A DNA stretch of 64,000 nucleotides. Source: Pocillopora verrucosa. Its lineage: Eukaryota; Cnidaria; Anthozoa; Scleractinia; Pocilloporidae. The number at the start of each line of letters is the position of its first letter. The first letter of the stretch is position 1. The stretch is taken from NCBI RefSeq assembly GCF_036669915.1, contig NC_089314.1, positions 1,259,470 through 1,323,469 of the forward strand. The letters are read 5' to 3'. Made by a program: the position numbers and the translations under genes. Under the pieces are notes generated by a model that had not been told where the DNA came from, ran no database searches, and saw only the letters and a program-made list of their open reading frames with translations. This document shows, piece by piece, positions 28,763-43,100 of the stretch.

Positions 28763-31700
28763 GACGAGGTGACCTTGGAAGGAAGGTCAAACTACTGAAA
28801 AGATTAAATAAATCTTAAAAATAGAATTGGTCTTGTATTAACATAATCTGCTTTTTGTAAGTAAGTTTTTTTGTAAGTCAATTTTCTGAATGCCTACGAA
28901 TAGATAGACACATAATACCTTCATTAATATATTTGTCAACGGGCATTAGACACTTCCCTTTCGCTTTTCCTGAATTTTGAAGAATTCTTTTCATGTTATT
29001 GCTCATTCATAATCTCTTATCTTCTGTCATCTTTGGCGTATTCCAAATATTTTGGAAAGTTTCTTTCGAGCATAGTCTCTATCCTAAACTTTACAATGTA
29101 TGATTTCCACCGTATTTTGAGCTGTGAACAACATATCGCTCTTTTCAATTGCAATTTTCGTAATCAAGGTGTCTAAGACAACTTGCCTTGTTTCATAGTT
29201 CATGGAATCTTTATTTGATTGGTTTGGACTCGCAACTCGTTGTGGAGCAAAATCGCATTCATTAAGTAGGTCCTCTGCAGAGGCGGAGAGGACTCTATTA
29301 CACGACAAGAGCGTTCTTTATACTGTGTTAAAAAGAAAAAGAAACTGTACCGTTTGATCAAATAACCAGATAGTTTTCGTTTTAAGTTTTACAGCAATTG
29401 TCACTGTGTTTTATCTTAACTGTTACAAAAGTTTTGTACCGCGCGAGTGATAGATGTTCTTCATGTACGTGTAAGTACATGCTCATCATGCGATGACTGT
29501 CGAGCCCCTAGGTCACGCCCTTGCAGCGTGGTCCAGTACTTTGTTGGTGTCTTTTACTCAAAGCAGGTGCGGCAAGATAAAGGAAAAGGAGATATTTGAT
29601 GACAGGAAGGTGTTGGTTCTCAGGAGGACAGTGGTCGTTCGCCAACTATGTCGTCAATTGTGTTGTAGCGTGATTTGAAACGAAAGTAAGGAGGAACTGT
29701 TTATGCTCATTACACGACGCGATGGTATGAAAATAACACGAAAAAAGCGTTTGGAAATTGTTTCCATGTAATGACTCTCTGAGGCTTCTTCATTTTAATA
29801 AAATAGAACATTGCAAACAAATCTTCCTAAATTGAATGACTTTAGGGTCTGAGTCGGCATTGAAAGAAGGGCCACTCGTGTTTTCGTCAAAACATTCCTT
29901 GGTTTAATTGAAGTCGATACGCCAAGTTGTGGGTGGTTAATACGGTATTTCAGAGTAAAATTAACAAATTGGCTTTATGGAATACAGGTAGTGATTATCC
30001 TGATAGAGGAAAAATATATGAATTAGTCATTGTAATTCAAAAGTCAATAATCATATAAAGATTTCAAAGCGTCGATTATGTGATGCTTCACCTTTCTCTC
30101 CAGCTCAACCCCGTTATATAACAAGATGGGTGCATAAACGACGCCACCGGGTGAAATTCTTGTTAGTGGTAATAATCAATAAGATAATTAAAGATCTAGG
30201 AGATGGAAGCCAAATAATCGTCAAATTATTTTAGGTTGACCCTGATCGGAAACAAACACAAACACAAATCATGATTTGTGCCTGGCACAAATCATAATTT
30301 CTGACTTTTGTTATTCATAATCATGTCTAGAAGTCATTCCAGTGATCCGTAAGAGAGCAGAATATGATTAGATTAATCCCACAAATTCTAACAAGAAAAG
30401 TATCCACGCTAATGATATTACGAAAGAATCTAGTCCTGTATGAGTTTACAAGTTTTGGCACTAAACAAGAGTAAGCGGGATGTACAACCCAAGAGAGCAC
30501 TAAACATCTGTTTATTTTGGCGACAAAGGGCTTACGGCGAAAGCGACATGTCTGATTTTTGCCCAGAGCCGATTACCGAAAACTCCTTCATTAATCTATC
30601 TGGTAACGTTCAATAACGTATTGAGCAGTATCAAATATGGAATCAAACTTCACCAGGATTTTTCTGGAGAAACCGCTAATCATTCAGAAGCACTGCGATT
30701 TAATAAAACGAAACAGGATTTGCAGTTCGAGGTTCTTGCATACATGAATGACTATGTACTCGTTTAAAAAGTGAAAAAGACTGCAGTAACCCTTGGCGTG
30801 ATATTGCTATCGTAAGATTTTGGGTTTGTTTACGTCCGCACTATAAGTTTGTTTTTGCAATGTGCTAAGCTTTTTATTTTTACTTGATCCAGTTATGGTA
30901 CTCAGCTCGATTTGCGTCATATTATCGCCCGTTTCTTCTAGTTGGCAGTCAATGAATGAGATTAAAACGAAGTTTATTAGTGATAACACACTAAATGTTC
31001 ATGTAATGACCCCAAACCAACATTTTTCAGCATTGTCACGTGAAGTTTGTTACTTAGAAAAATTGTTATATTCTTGTTGTTGCGGTCGCTTGGCAAGTAA
31101 TTCCGTTCAAGAATTCGCATCGTTCGAACTGTGGGAAATTTCGTGCTGTCTCATATGATGAATGTAATCATAATCGATAAGAACATGTAATTTAAAATTC
31201 GTTTAACCATTTTCCGGCGGGCCACTTGCCAAAAGCAAAGTGGCCATATCTGACGTATTAAGCTTTCCAACACTATTTCGGTCCTTGAGGACGAGAGCTA
31301 AACATGCAAATTAATTTCCTTTTAGAAGACCAAAAATAACTCTGGAAGAGAGTTTTATTTAGAGAAATATTGGTAAGAAGCAAACAATGAGCTGGGCTTT
31401 TTTGGAGTTTGTATTTGATCAATGCTATTATAATGCAAACATTTGAGCCAGTTTCCCGCTAGTTGAGTTTGCATGTCCACTGAGTAAATTGAATCCTGAA
31501 AGAATATCTTTCGATGTCGATCAGCAAATTAGCTCAATATCTAGCATTACCTACTCCACTTGAACGAAAGTATCGAACCTTGCGCCTCTCACTTGAGCGA
31601 TAGATGTAGGTCGTGATATATTAAGTAAGTCATGAGAAAAACACTCCAAGAAAAAGGTTGCCAGAGAGTAACCATAAGAAAACAACAAAGACTGATATTG

Positions 31701-32482
31701 CGTCGTTTAAAAGGCGGAAGTTGCATTTACATCCTTAATTTATGTACTTGTCTACAAGCATATCCCCAAAAGAGTTGAAGCAGAAATGCACACCATAACA
31801 CAGGAACCGCCAAACCCCCTGTCACTACCCAATCAGGCTAAAAGCAAGCAACAGAGTTAATTATTTCCGTTTCCGGTCGCGTGAACGTGTTCCAAAAAGT
31901 TCCTCTATCATTTGCCAATAGAGTGCAATTGAAATTTTGCCATTTGCAAACAGACAAGTTAAAGAACCATGGGATGAGATATAGTTCTCTACATGCTGGC
32001 AGATGTTCAGCACCCTCGATGCTTATACGTACTTTGATGGTGTCCTTTCTATGGGACAGATCTGATGACTGACGATAATCTTGATGATTGAAAACAGGAA
32101 TTTAAGATAAAAAACGCACCAGCTCCCTGTAGGAGAGTCCAATCAGGTTGCCAGTGAACGTGACCAATTCCCATACAAATAATGTTTTTATTGTATTTGA
32201 CCATTGCCGCCTTTGTAATATTGTTACAGATATGGGTATTGAGGATACTTCAGTAATTACGAAGGATTTGAGGGTTATTTTGTCCGCAATTACCGACGGT
32301 GGCGGCAACGAGACGTTTTTTACTTAAAAGGTCATCCCTAGAGATAATGTAGATATCTATTTCCATTTCCTGAATTCTGCAGGCAGACAGTCATGTTTCA
32401 GTCGATCATTTTGGGTGGTCTTTCTTGAGAAATTTTTTGTAGAAGCATCAAAACCTTAACCTAAACCAATGTATATTATCAT

Positions 32483-32637
32483 TAAAGAGGGGAAGGTTTC
32501 TAAAGAAAATGTGGAGCTGCGCCGGTGGGAGAGTATAACTGGGTAATTTGCTATTATCAACTGAGTCGATAACGTAAATTGGCCACCGTACAGAGTTACA
32601 AAGCTGACGTTTCGAGCGTTAGCCCCTCGTCAGAGGG
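32483..32637 (-). repeat. Dispersed repeat family A
   Basis: Full-length copy: + strand reads GGTTTCTAAAGAAAATGTGG at the start, ATCAACTGAGTCGATAACG in the middle and GCTGACGTTTCGAGCGTTAG near the end. Minus reads CTGACGA then GAAAC. Confidence 0.75.
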
Positions 32638-35600
32638 AATCTTATACTATCATTAGTAAGAGACCTATTTAGACGCAGCTTATCAAGTGCACTGCCGTAA
32701 ATGTTTTACAAAATGGACACCGAATTTTCGTTGAAGTGGTCCATTGTTTCAGCCTGCCTCAGTACTTGTGCTTGAAGCCTTGGGCTTTAAGGCAAAGGAG
32801 CCACGACATGCCAGTGACAACACGTATCTAGTGTATTTTCTTTCGTGAAATCCATCTTTCCGGATCCGAAGAGGCACTTGCAATCTTTAAAAGCCGCCGA
32901 CGACGAAATTAGACCCCGAGGGCTAATAATTTGTATGAAATGCTCCAGATGCATCGTTTTTTTAGGAGCTTATTTGGTTACTGATTCCCCGGTTCTTTGA
33001 TTTGATCATGGACTGTGAAAATTGCAGTCTCGGGTATGAGTCACATAAAATGCCAGGCAACAAGATTGGTCTGTCTAACGATAGCAGGTGCTTATAATAA
33101 CTAATTTCCTGTTTTCAATGATCATTTTTATCGTCACTCATTACACGAGCTCTACAGAAAGGACACCAACAAAGCCCGAATAAGATACAAAGCTTTGACT
33201 AGAATTTCTGCTCTTTTTTAATATCTTCTCATAGAATGTACTTGAGACATTTCTTTATCTTCTTTGTTTACGAATGAAAAAACCTCGAACACAGTCTTTC
33301 GACAAACGATAGGGGAACTTAGAGACGTGTTCAAGCGAACGGAAACGGAAAGAATTTTACTTTCCTGCTCACTGTTAGCCTCCTTGAGTAGCGACTAGCG
33401 GTTTTTTTGTGGTTTCAGTGTCATGATATACATCTCTGCTTTCAAATGTCCGTTACCATAGTGATATGCACGTACAAACTTTAACTGTAACTAACACTTC
33501 CGTCTTTTAAGGGGAAATATCAGTCCTTGTTGTTTTCACGATGGTTACCTCGCGGCAATCTTTTTCTTTAGACTATTTCTGATAAATTGTATGATGTATC
33601 GTGACCTACATCTGTTTTTCTGTTCTTATGAGAGGCGCAAAGTTCAATACTTATCGTTGAAGTGGAGAAGGTAACACAGGATATTGGGCTAATTTTAGAC
33701 TAACTAAGATGAGAACTGACAACAGATTACTTCAAATTCAATCAACGGAGCATTCCAACTCTTCTAGCAGGAAACTCCCGCAGATCTTCTCAATATAAGA
33801 TTATTGATCAAAATAATCTCGCAAAGTATGCACAGCTCTCTGTTCACTCTTATCACTCGTACTCAGAGTAAAACTCCCTTCCTGCGCAATTTTGTGACTT
33901 GCATTAATTTTAGTCAACAAAACGAGAGATTCTTTGGTTTGTTTAGATATCACCTTAAAGTACGGGACTGGTGTCTAAAAGCTCCATGCTAGATGTGCTT
34001 CCTTAATCCTGGCAATTAGCCCACCGGAAAAAAACTTTTCTGAAAAATTGCGATTTATTCTTTAAGTTTTTACCGCCAATTATCAAATAACCTCTGAAGG
34101 AATGTTTTACACTTATCACGTAAATCAGAAAGTCGTTGCTGATTAGACTGAAATGGATTATTAAAGAAGTATGTTTGTACGCGATTAAGATCACAAGGGG
34201 TGTATAAGACGATGTCGCCAAATTTTGTTGAGGTTTGAACGATGCGAATTCTATTAACAAATATTCATGCCGGGCAACTGCGATAGCATCAAAAGTGAAG
34301 CTTTCAAGGTAAGACTATCAGATTACAGAAAGAACCTTTAAGGTGAAGCCTCACCAATTTTGCCATGCGACCAGCGAAGTCATAGTAAAGTCTAACATTG
34401 CGTCATCCTAGTTCACTGATTTTTAACCGAGAATTGCGCAATGGTAAACAAACGAAACCATCGTCAAATCCATTAGTATCTGTAAGATCAGCCATGCACT
34501 TATCCTTTCCCTGAAGTAAACTGATTAGAAGTCCAAGTAAAATCGTAGTTAAAAGCTGATTTTCGTGACGCAACGATGGGAAAGGCATGTGATATTGCAC
34601 AAAATCAACCACAAAAGTAGTCTGTATCAAAACCTGATCTTGTAGACGTAATAAGCCTAACAAATTCATAACTATCCTGTTAAAGCGGTGCTGTAACCAG
34701 ACCAAAATTTTTACTGAGTCAGTATCAGAGGTACCGCTTTTTTCCACTTCGTGGATGCACGGCCTGTGATACCTACACGGACCTTCAACGGTGCACGTTG
34801 TTTAATGCTCATACGAAATACAACAACAGAACCAAATTTTATAATAAAATGATAGCGAGATTCCCAAGCAAATGCTTCTGTTTGATATCATATTTGATGT
34901 TGCGTAATATGGTATTAGATGTTACTAGCGAGGATAAGAATGACGTTTATGGTAAACGATGAAAGTTCAAGAATCAAATTTGTTACTGTCATCTCTAAGT
35001 AGTTTTTTCATCAAACGTAAATATTTGCATAAAGTGTGAACACGGGAATTATTTGATTTTATAATAGAGGATATTTCTAAGGGTTACTGGAGAGGCAGAG
35101 TTCACCTTTAATTCCCGTTTGGCGTTGCCCGTGACTGAAATTCATGCTCTAGTTAGCTCTCTACTAACTCGTACAGCGTTCATCGTGTTAGGAAGCTCAA
35201 ATGAATTTAAGTTGTATAGTGTCGTATCAAGTTCAAAGGTAAATTTTTTCATTTTTCTGTTTTTCATCCGCTATTATCATTTTTTTCACCTTTTTTTCAG
35301 TGTACACTGTTCACCAACTCGTAGAAGATGTCTTCTTGAAAAAAAATTTTTGTCAGCGGAGTAAGTTCAGGTCCCTGACCCTATGTAACCCAGTGAAATA
35401 ATTTACACTGCTGAAAAACTGCGTCTAGTTAATGCTATGGTGGCTAAAGTGAAAAAATGTTCCCGAGGTCTTGGCTAAGCAGCAATTTATTCACCACAGC
35501 TTTGTGAATTCGTTCATCAGGAACTCAAATCAAGGGCGATACGATTGTGGGAAATGGATGCCATCTTAGAATAAGAGGCATTGAGCGAATTTTTTCAATG

Positions 35601-37065
35601 TCAAGACTTTCTGGATCTAATCAGGGATGACTAAAAGTGAAGGAAGTAAGAAACTACGATTACCCAGAGAACGAGAGGGTGTGAGGAGACAATCACCAGC
35701 ATGTCAGCGGGTTGAAGTAAGCATTCTTTAATTCATTTCTTGTGGAAGCAATGAGGAACAACTTGATCACTTCAAAAATGCGCTTTGGGAAAATAAGATT
35801 AGAAAGCTTTTCGTTTTTCGAATTGAGACCTTGGTCATAAATTCAAATATTCCACATTCAAAAATGTTGGGTAAATTATGATATCCTTGAAACTTTGGTC
35901 ACGATGTCAAAAAAAACAGAGACAAAGTCTAAGCTTTATCCTCGCAAACACTTTAAGGACTGATTTCTATTATCCTTTCAATCTGGAGACATTTTGTATG
36001 TACGAGGTTAACAATCTTGTAATATTTCAGCCAGAAAACTCAAAAGAAAAGTTAAATAAAAATATGCGTGCAAAGTAAGCTTAGAACATGCAAAACAACA
36101 AGAGTGAAATAGCCTTTGATACACTAAGTCAAACATCCCACGTCTAAGTTTTTCTAAGTAAAAGAGCTTTGTCCGTGTTTTGTGCATCTAAGGAATGTTG
36201 TAGATCGATCCAAATTATTAAAGATCGATCATTTTAATCATATCGTAGAGTCGTAATTTAGTATAAGTCTTATGATAGGGTTTAATTAAAATCGGAAGAA
36301 TCTTAGGAAAGGGAAACTTTTTTTCAGATTGAATTTTTGGCAAACTCTTTTTATCACAGGCTACAAACGCAGACGAAGGAATAACAGAATCGCAAAAACC
36401 ATTCACACCCTACGACTTTCTGTTTATATAACTAAATCGAGGAACACCATAGAACTTCGATCGTAAAGTCAGACAGGGAAGCTGATGCTTTTGCCTAATT
36501 AAACACTTTCCAAGCGATGTATCTATCTGTATTTATAAATAATCTCGAGCTAAAGAAGCAACGATGATTCTCCTCATCAAAAAGTCGAGTTTGGTTCTTT
36601 TAAACATGATTCGCACGTTTGTTCCGCAGAAGTATCAAAGGGCTGGTAAGCCTGAGAGAAAATAATCATGTCCCATTATTTTCTCTTGGGGCTGGTTATT
36701 TACCTGAAGTTTAACTTATGGCATTGTTCTAAACAATAAAAAGATTGAGATATCTTTTTTTCAGGTTTTTTTTTACACAACTCTAAGACTCCGCGATAAG
36801 CGACGACGAAAATGAAAGCAAATTTACAGTTATCTTGGTAGCCTTAACAGAAAACTGTTTACAGGGAAAGAGAAAAATTATAATAGATTATAAATTAAAT
36901 GTTTATACCTTGTTTTAGCAGATGATGTGTATTCGCTTGTTTCTCAAGAGCCGCCAGTGGGGGGAAGAGGAAACAGTGATTTCGTGGCTCATTTGAAATA
37001 GGATTTTGTTGAGGTAGTAGGTCCATTTGGGTAGTCCATGGATTGGTAGCATTCGAATATTAACG

Positions 37066-37210
37066 GTATTCTCGTGCCAGGGGTTAGTGTTTTGTCTATC
37101 ACCCTCTTCACAGGGTGGGTTTTCAATTTTTTTTCTACACGACTCTAAGACATTAGAATAACAACTGTATTCTCTTACCAGGGGTTAATGTTTTGTCTAT
37201 CACCCTCTTC
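37066..37210 (+). repeat. Tandem duplication of about 100 bp
   Basis: CCAGGGGTTAGTGTTTTGTC with ATCACCCTCTTCA and the nearby CTACACGACTCTAAGAC recur: units around 37066-37112 and 37164-37210, and a third ACACAACTCTAAGACT lies near 36776. Confidence 0.55.
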
Positions 37211-39858
37211 AAGTCGTTCAAAAAATGAATGCATGACGTACAATGAAAACTTTTGGCCACATTTAGATCAATTTAGAACGCGGTTTTACCAAAGTCTGAA
37301 TTGATTTCTTGAAATGAGGACGCACTGTTTCAACTGTAACCTCAGCTGTTTGTCGTTGCTGAGTTTTGTTCGTTGTCTAGCTCAAGGTAAGGTCAACAGT
37401 TTCGTTCTATACTGTAGATCTGTTGTTCATATCGTGCAGTGCGAAGGAGAATGATTTTGAATTCTCTGTTTTATGCGGAATTCTTTATTTATTATGACTA
37501 AAATGCGAAGCAAAAGTCTTGGCACGCTCTAATACTTTTTAAATTTTTTTTATAACTTTCATTCATATCCTCCTCTCCCCCACCTCCATGTTGCCAGCAT
37601 GGTGTTATTTATTAAAAAACAACGGTCATTTATTTTTTTTAACATTGTTTGGGGGAAAGCGGGAACTTTCAAGTAACTTATTAAAGATGAATCACAACAT
37701 TTCTGTTTAATTTGTTGCGAGAAGGTTGTAGACCACCCACAAAAATAATGGACCTTATTCGCCCGTGAGACCCATTAGTAAGGGGAGGTTACTAATTATA
37801 CTTTAGCTACTCATTGTGGATCTTACTTGAATGTAGACTTTGATTGATTTTGCTTGTGAATAGTGGGCGCTGAGTATCGCAGTTTTACTTGTTTGTTTTT
37901 GCCTTGAGTGTTTTTTTCTTCTTGTTTTTCTTTGAATATGGTTGTGTTCTTTCAGGCCTGGGTTTTTAGTTTGGAAAAAAGCTCCAATGTTCCAATTCGC
38001 CTTACTGCAGATATGGGATGTGTAGAGGTAAAGAGTCCTCTGTGAGTCCTTCTTCGCCACCAAGGGTTAGCGTTAGGAGAGGCATCAAGGTCAGACTAAG
38101 GCGGCCATGAAAACTCAACAAATTTTATATTCGATTGAAGTGACTGCATTTGTTTGCTGTGCTTGGATCGAAGCCCTATATTTTGGAATCTCTCGAACAC
38201 GTGAAACGAATTCTTTTCATTAAGGTTTACTCTAAGGGAAATACATGCCATGTTTTGTGTGGAAAGGTTGTTAATAAACTTTCCGGGGCAAAAGAATGAA
38301 ACGATTGTAAACCAACATTTCTCTAAGACCCTGTGGTATTTCCTTTGCTGGACTATTATGTTAGGTATCGAAAAATAATGTATTAAAAATTAAAACAAGG
38401 TACTGTGTTTATTTAAAACATGAAGGTACTTATTGAACGGCACCAACATCGTTCAGCATGCATCGCGAAAATAGTCGGTGTGAACAGCGGACGCATTAAA
38501 CAATATCAATGACGTGACCTCAATGCTAACATGGATAAGTTTTTATTACAGTGATAATATCATAACTGTGGAGAGCCTCACTGTCTCTGTTCCACTTATG
38601 ACTCTCCAGTGACCTCAGACAAAATATATTTACAGTTTTATTATCTCGGAAATGCTTTAGGACCCATTACATGATATCTCTTGTAGAGCTGAGCCAAGAT
38701 TATAAAATTGCCGTTCGCTTAATATAATTGAATCATGAGAGAACTTTATGGGGTAGTGTCACGGTTGGGCGTGCGTGGATTTGCCCACCACTTCTGTGAT
38801 TATTTTGAAACCGTCCACCGTCTTGAGTATTTATGAAGTCTTCATGAAAAAAACAGATGAATGGATCTACCGTTACACTAATTATTTCCCTGATTGTCTT
38901 CTTTTCAATTTAAACCTCAAAAGCCAGTTTTTACATGCTTAAAACTATTGACAGAAGTGAATACAAAAAAAAAATTGAGATACCGATCAAAGATTATATT
39001 TTTTTCCCAAAACACCGTTAAATCTTTACAAGATTGTTAAGTAATTACACACAAGTCGCTCATATATTAAACACATGAAATCGTTCTAAGGAGAGGATAT
39101 AACTAACCAGATTATCATCATTTATGGCAGGGTCAGAGCTTAACATCCTTGTTTCTTATTAAAAACGTACAAAAAAAACAGGATTGAATATTTAAATCAA
39201 CTACCTATCTGTGATCCTCTAAAAACAAGAAGATAATTTCGACTGGTGTTGTATTCCATACACGATTAGAAAATTAATCTGTGCTACGTATTATTCTAGA
39301 AGTTTCTTGTTGCTGATTGTGTCGATAAAATCATTTTCCTCTCTCAGTGCTGAATTTGTTTCGTTTTACAATGTTGTCGTCATCTCTTAGCACTGATTTT
39401 TCGTCCGTAGGACGAAAACTTCGCTAAGAACCGTTGCAACTTATCGCTAGCAGTCTTCATACCCTGAGATTAATCCAGTGAGCTCGACATTATTCTATGG
39501 AAAAAGAAGGACTCATGTAATCCTGTCTAATTCTACGAACTTCAAGATGTTTACTTTGTATCAAACTCATCTTCCATTAATGACCCTGATTTGGGGATGA
39601 AAATGCTGTTTGAAAAAAGAATAAAAGAAATAAATAAAGTTAGTTTTCGACTTATAGTGTCGAAAGTGGCAGTGGCCACTTTTTCACTTATCAGAATTTT
39701 GAGAGTAAACATTGCCACCTTTTCACTATTGCCGTTTTTTTAAGGTTAGATTGGTAATTCGAGAAAATAGCAAAAGATCATCATAAACCTCCCCTCAATT
39801 GAAAGAAGTTTTGGGAAATTGCCTTCAAGAATTAGCAATGAAGCCATCAACCACTTTA

Positions 39859-40171
39859 AGAGGGTAATTTAGTATTAGCAACTCAGTTAATAACGTAAAT
39901 TTGCCACCGTTAAGAGTAATAATAGTAATAATAATTTATTTACTTCTGTTACGCGTGTTGCATATGCAGATACTCACAAAGTTTCAAAGCTGACGTTTTA
40001 TGGCCCTTTTTCGGAGCGAATGAAGAAGCGCTTGCGCTCGAAACGTCAGCTTTGAAACTCTTTCCTGTGGCCAATTTACGATATCAACTCAGCTGATAAC
40101 ACTAAATTACCCTGTTATACTTTTCCACCGAAACTGCACCACATTTTCTTTAGAAACTTACCCCCTTTATT
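39859..40171. repeat. Inverted pair of family A repeats (fold-back element)
   Basis: Two family A copies face each other. Left half reads GGTAATTTAGTATTAGCAAC, right half ends with the complement (ACACTAAATTACCCTG, then TTTCTTTAGAAAC). The centres TTTCAAAGCTGACGTTT and CGAAACGTCAGCTTTGAAAC are complementary. A short (TAA)n-rich insert lies in the left arm near 39916-39940. The right end reaches within 10 nt of the sFRP stop codon. Confidence 0.7.
40166..40171 (-). promoter_or_regulatory. Possible polyadenylation signal of the sFRP gene
   Basis: TTTATT on + gives AATAAA on minus 10 nt after the sFRP stop. It sits at the edge of the inverted repeat at 39859-40171. Cleavage this close to the stop would leave almost no 3'UTR, so a more distal site is also possible. 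Confidence 0.3.
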
Positions 40172-40180
40172 CATTGGAAT

Positions 40181-43100
40181 TTACTCAAACTGCTTACCTT
40201 TTCTTTTCAACTTTTTGTTTCTCCTGTTTTTTTTTCGTCCAGAACTTTTCACTGCTAGACGTCTTTCCCACTTTCTGAATTTTTCCACCCAGGCTCTCTC
40301 CCAAGGGACGATCAAACCCGTATCACGAAACAAGTAGAGTTTGTGCTGTTCAGCAACCACGTGACCGGCCACTAAGAAAGAGGCGTCTACCTTGGGAACC
40401 TGTGGACAGTTGCATGTGGTATTCCTGTGCAGGTAAATAGAGTCTCCCTTCCTCAAGTGAATAGAGCTTTTTTGTAGGATCCTCTCAATTTTTCCCTCTA
40501 TTACTCCGCCATTGTCCTTCTCTGTAGTTGAGGTGATGAATACTTTTAAAACTGTGGACGGAATGCACATAAATTAAAGTAGCAGTTAGATGCTGTGTCG
40601 TAAATTTTTCATACGAGGAAACAAAAAAGACTTGTTATTAAAACAAAAGGGGGTCTTAATGGGGTAATGGCCTTTACTGGTAAAGGTTAAACTTTTGGCC
40701 AATTTACGGCCAATAGTTTGCAGCATTACATCTTTGTCACCAGAAATTTTTTTACGGTTATTTTTTTTCTACAGCTAGCGGTTAAAATTTGTTAATTGGG
40801 CCATTTTACGGCTAACGGTTAACCTCATTAAATCGTTATTAAAAGGCTACACTGATGTAGATCCAAAGTTCTTGGTGATTGCTTTATCGACTTATTACCC
40901 AAACAATTATCCACTCGTAGAACTCGGTGCAAGTAAACCGTTTGTTCTTACTGGCATTAATGAGTAAATCAGAGAATCCTATACAAGAGCGATAGAATTG
41001 TATGCCTATTTGAATGCTTATAGGATATGTCTGTGAAAAAAAAATTTAATAATCATAATCGTAATAATAAATATCATGCATGATGATTATGGTAATAATC
41101 TTCATTAATGATAACTAGACGCACGTCTACGTGTACCCCGACACCCCTGTGATGGTAAATGTAGGCTCATTCTTTTTTTAACCCTTTAACACCTAAGAGT
41201 GACAATCATCTAGTTTTTCCCAACAATATCACCCCTGAACCACACATTAAGGTTACGACAATAAAAGACATGATCACCAACTAAAGATACTCTTGATTGT
41301 TGGACAAATTCTTCATGTCACTACCTCGAAAAATGTACCGAGAACAGTATGGAGAATACGCATATTGATCTTAGGACGTAAAGAGTTAATATGGTTTCCA
41401 CATTTATTTTATATAAACATTTTAAAGGACCTGTGTAAAGCATTTAAAAAGCACGTAATATATGTGTTAACGCTTTCACACAGTTTCTTTACGTGCGTTT
41501 AAACTTGACCTTGCAACCTTTTTGTTAAAAAAAAAAATGCATGCACATCGATGATCGTGAGGACGAATAAAGCCGGATTCTGAACCGAGGCCTCCAACGT
41601 AGCACTTTAGTAGAAATATCATGAAAAAGTGGGTCCGGTCTCATCTGTGTGATAACAAGTATCATTCTGTGCGTAAAACCCTGAATTGTTTTCGCTAGAT
41701 ACTTCAATGACTGTTTCAAAGACCTGTGCCGTACATGCGGGCCAAATAATTCAACAGCTTAGGAGTGCAAACCAAAACAACTTACTGAAATGGTAAGAAT
41801 TCCTTTTATACCGCTGGTAGTTTACACGAGGCTTGATGCATCTGCAGGATGACACTGCAAGACAAACGGTGAAGATAATCAAAAGATAAGTTTGTATTTA
41901 AGACAACAAGATTCAAAAGAAAAAAAAAAGCAATTGACTCTATTTCAAAAGATGTATGGCCCGAAGAGAAACAGCGAAGCGTCATAGTTTACAGAGTTTT
42001 ATTGCTGATCAAGTCATTTCAAATGTTTCGAGGTTTTCTCACTTTGTCGATTATTTAAAACATCGTTCTCCTAAGCCTTTCGGAAAGTACTGCTGCCATT
42101 GTCCATGTCGCGCCGTCGTCGCGCCGTATGACCATTACGGTCATAAATCGGAGACGGTTTTTGAGAGATGTCGACTCAAAATTCATTCAAGTGAGAGAGA
42201 AGTTACCGAAACGAATGATTTCATGTTAAGTCTACTTTATGGTCTTTCTCTGGAAAGTCAGTTACGCAACCCTTTTCCCTTCGCGTCCACAATGGGACCT
42301 CAAATACGACAACGGCGGGCGTGTACGACAGCGATCGGGAACTGAGGTAACGGGGAGAGGAAACCGTCGCCAATGGCGAAAAATAGGATTTCACAGCTGC
42401 AGAGGAAGCGAAGGGACGGGTGGGACGGGTTGATTTCATCTTCAATCTTTCGTTGAACGACGCAGCACTGTGAAGGTGTCATCTTGTACAACATCTCATC
42501 GCTTACGTGCCTATCGGTTTGTTTTGCGTTGTTTGTTGTTGTTGTTGTTGTTGCAATTGTCTTTTTTCAAAATTAGATTCTGATAGTTTCATACCATATT
42601 AAGGTTTATGATGATATCAACACACTGATACAGTGTGCTGCAACTCATCTTTGATCTTTTCTTCAATTTCACAAATCAATTCAGGGTACTTAAGATGGCT
42701 ACCCTTAGAAATCAGTTATTGGTCACTTTGGGTTAGCACAGCATTAACTTATCTCTTAATCAATACCTGAGAGCTAAGCTGATATATGTATATTCCTTAT
42801 ACGACATTTTGATTGGTCGAGAAAACCAAATACCACTTGAGTATTTCAACTTCAATTACAGCTCTAGCATTGATACCACTTACTTGAGGCATGCTATTAT
42901 ATTTTTTTTTGTAACTAATTCCGCAGCTACGTTTTAGCAACGAGGTGTCTCATCTAAATTTCAAACAGATCTATTTCGAAATACTCGATTTTGTTCAAGA
43001 TCGTTCGCACTAACCCCTAAAATATGACAATAATATTACTTAGGTAATAATGCTCTTATAACATATGAATGAAATAATATTGTGGATCAGCCTCTGACTA

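Larger units (their letters stand above)
28765..39858. other. Long gene-poor interval between the two CRD genes
   Basis: No gene could be supported. Contains a family A repeat (32483-32637), a tandemly duplicated segment (about 37066-37210), a small palindrome near 30265-30300 and a weak exon-like pair on minus at 34003-34747. It may hold regulatory DNA for the flanking genes, but no motif distinguishes that. Confidence 0.5.

Noticed and set aside
28189-28772. Three + strand frames of about 100 codons
   Set aside because: They lie antisense to the CRD exon, which has a signal peptide, ten Cys and proper splice sites.
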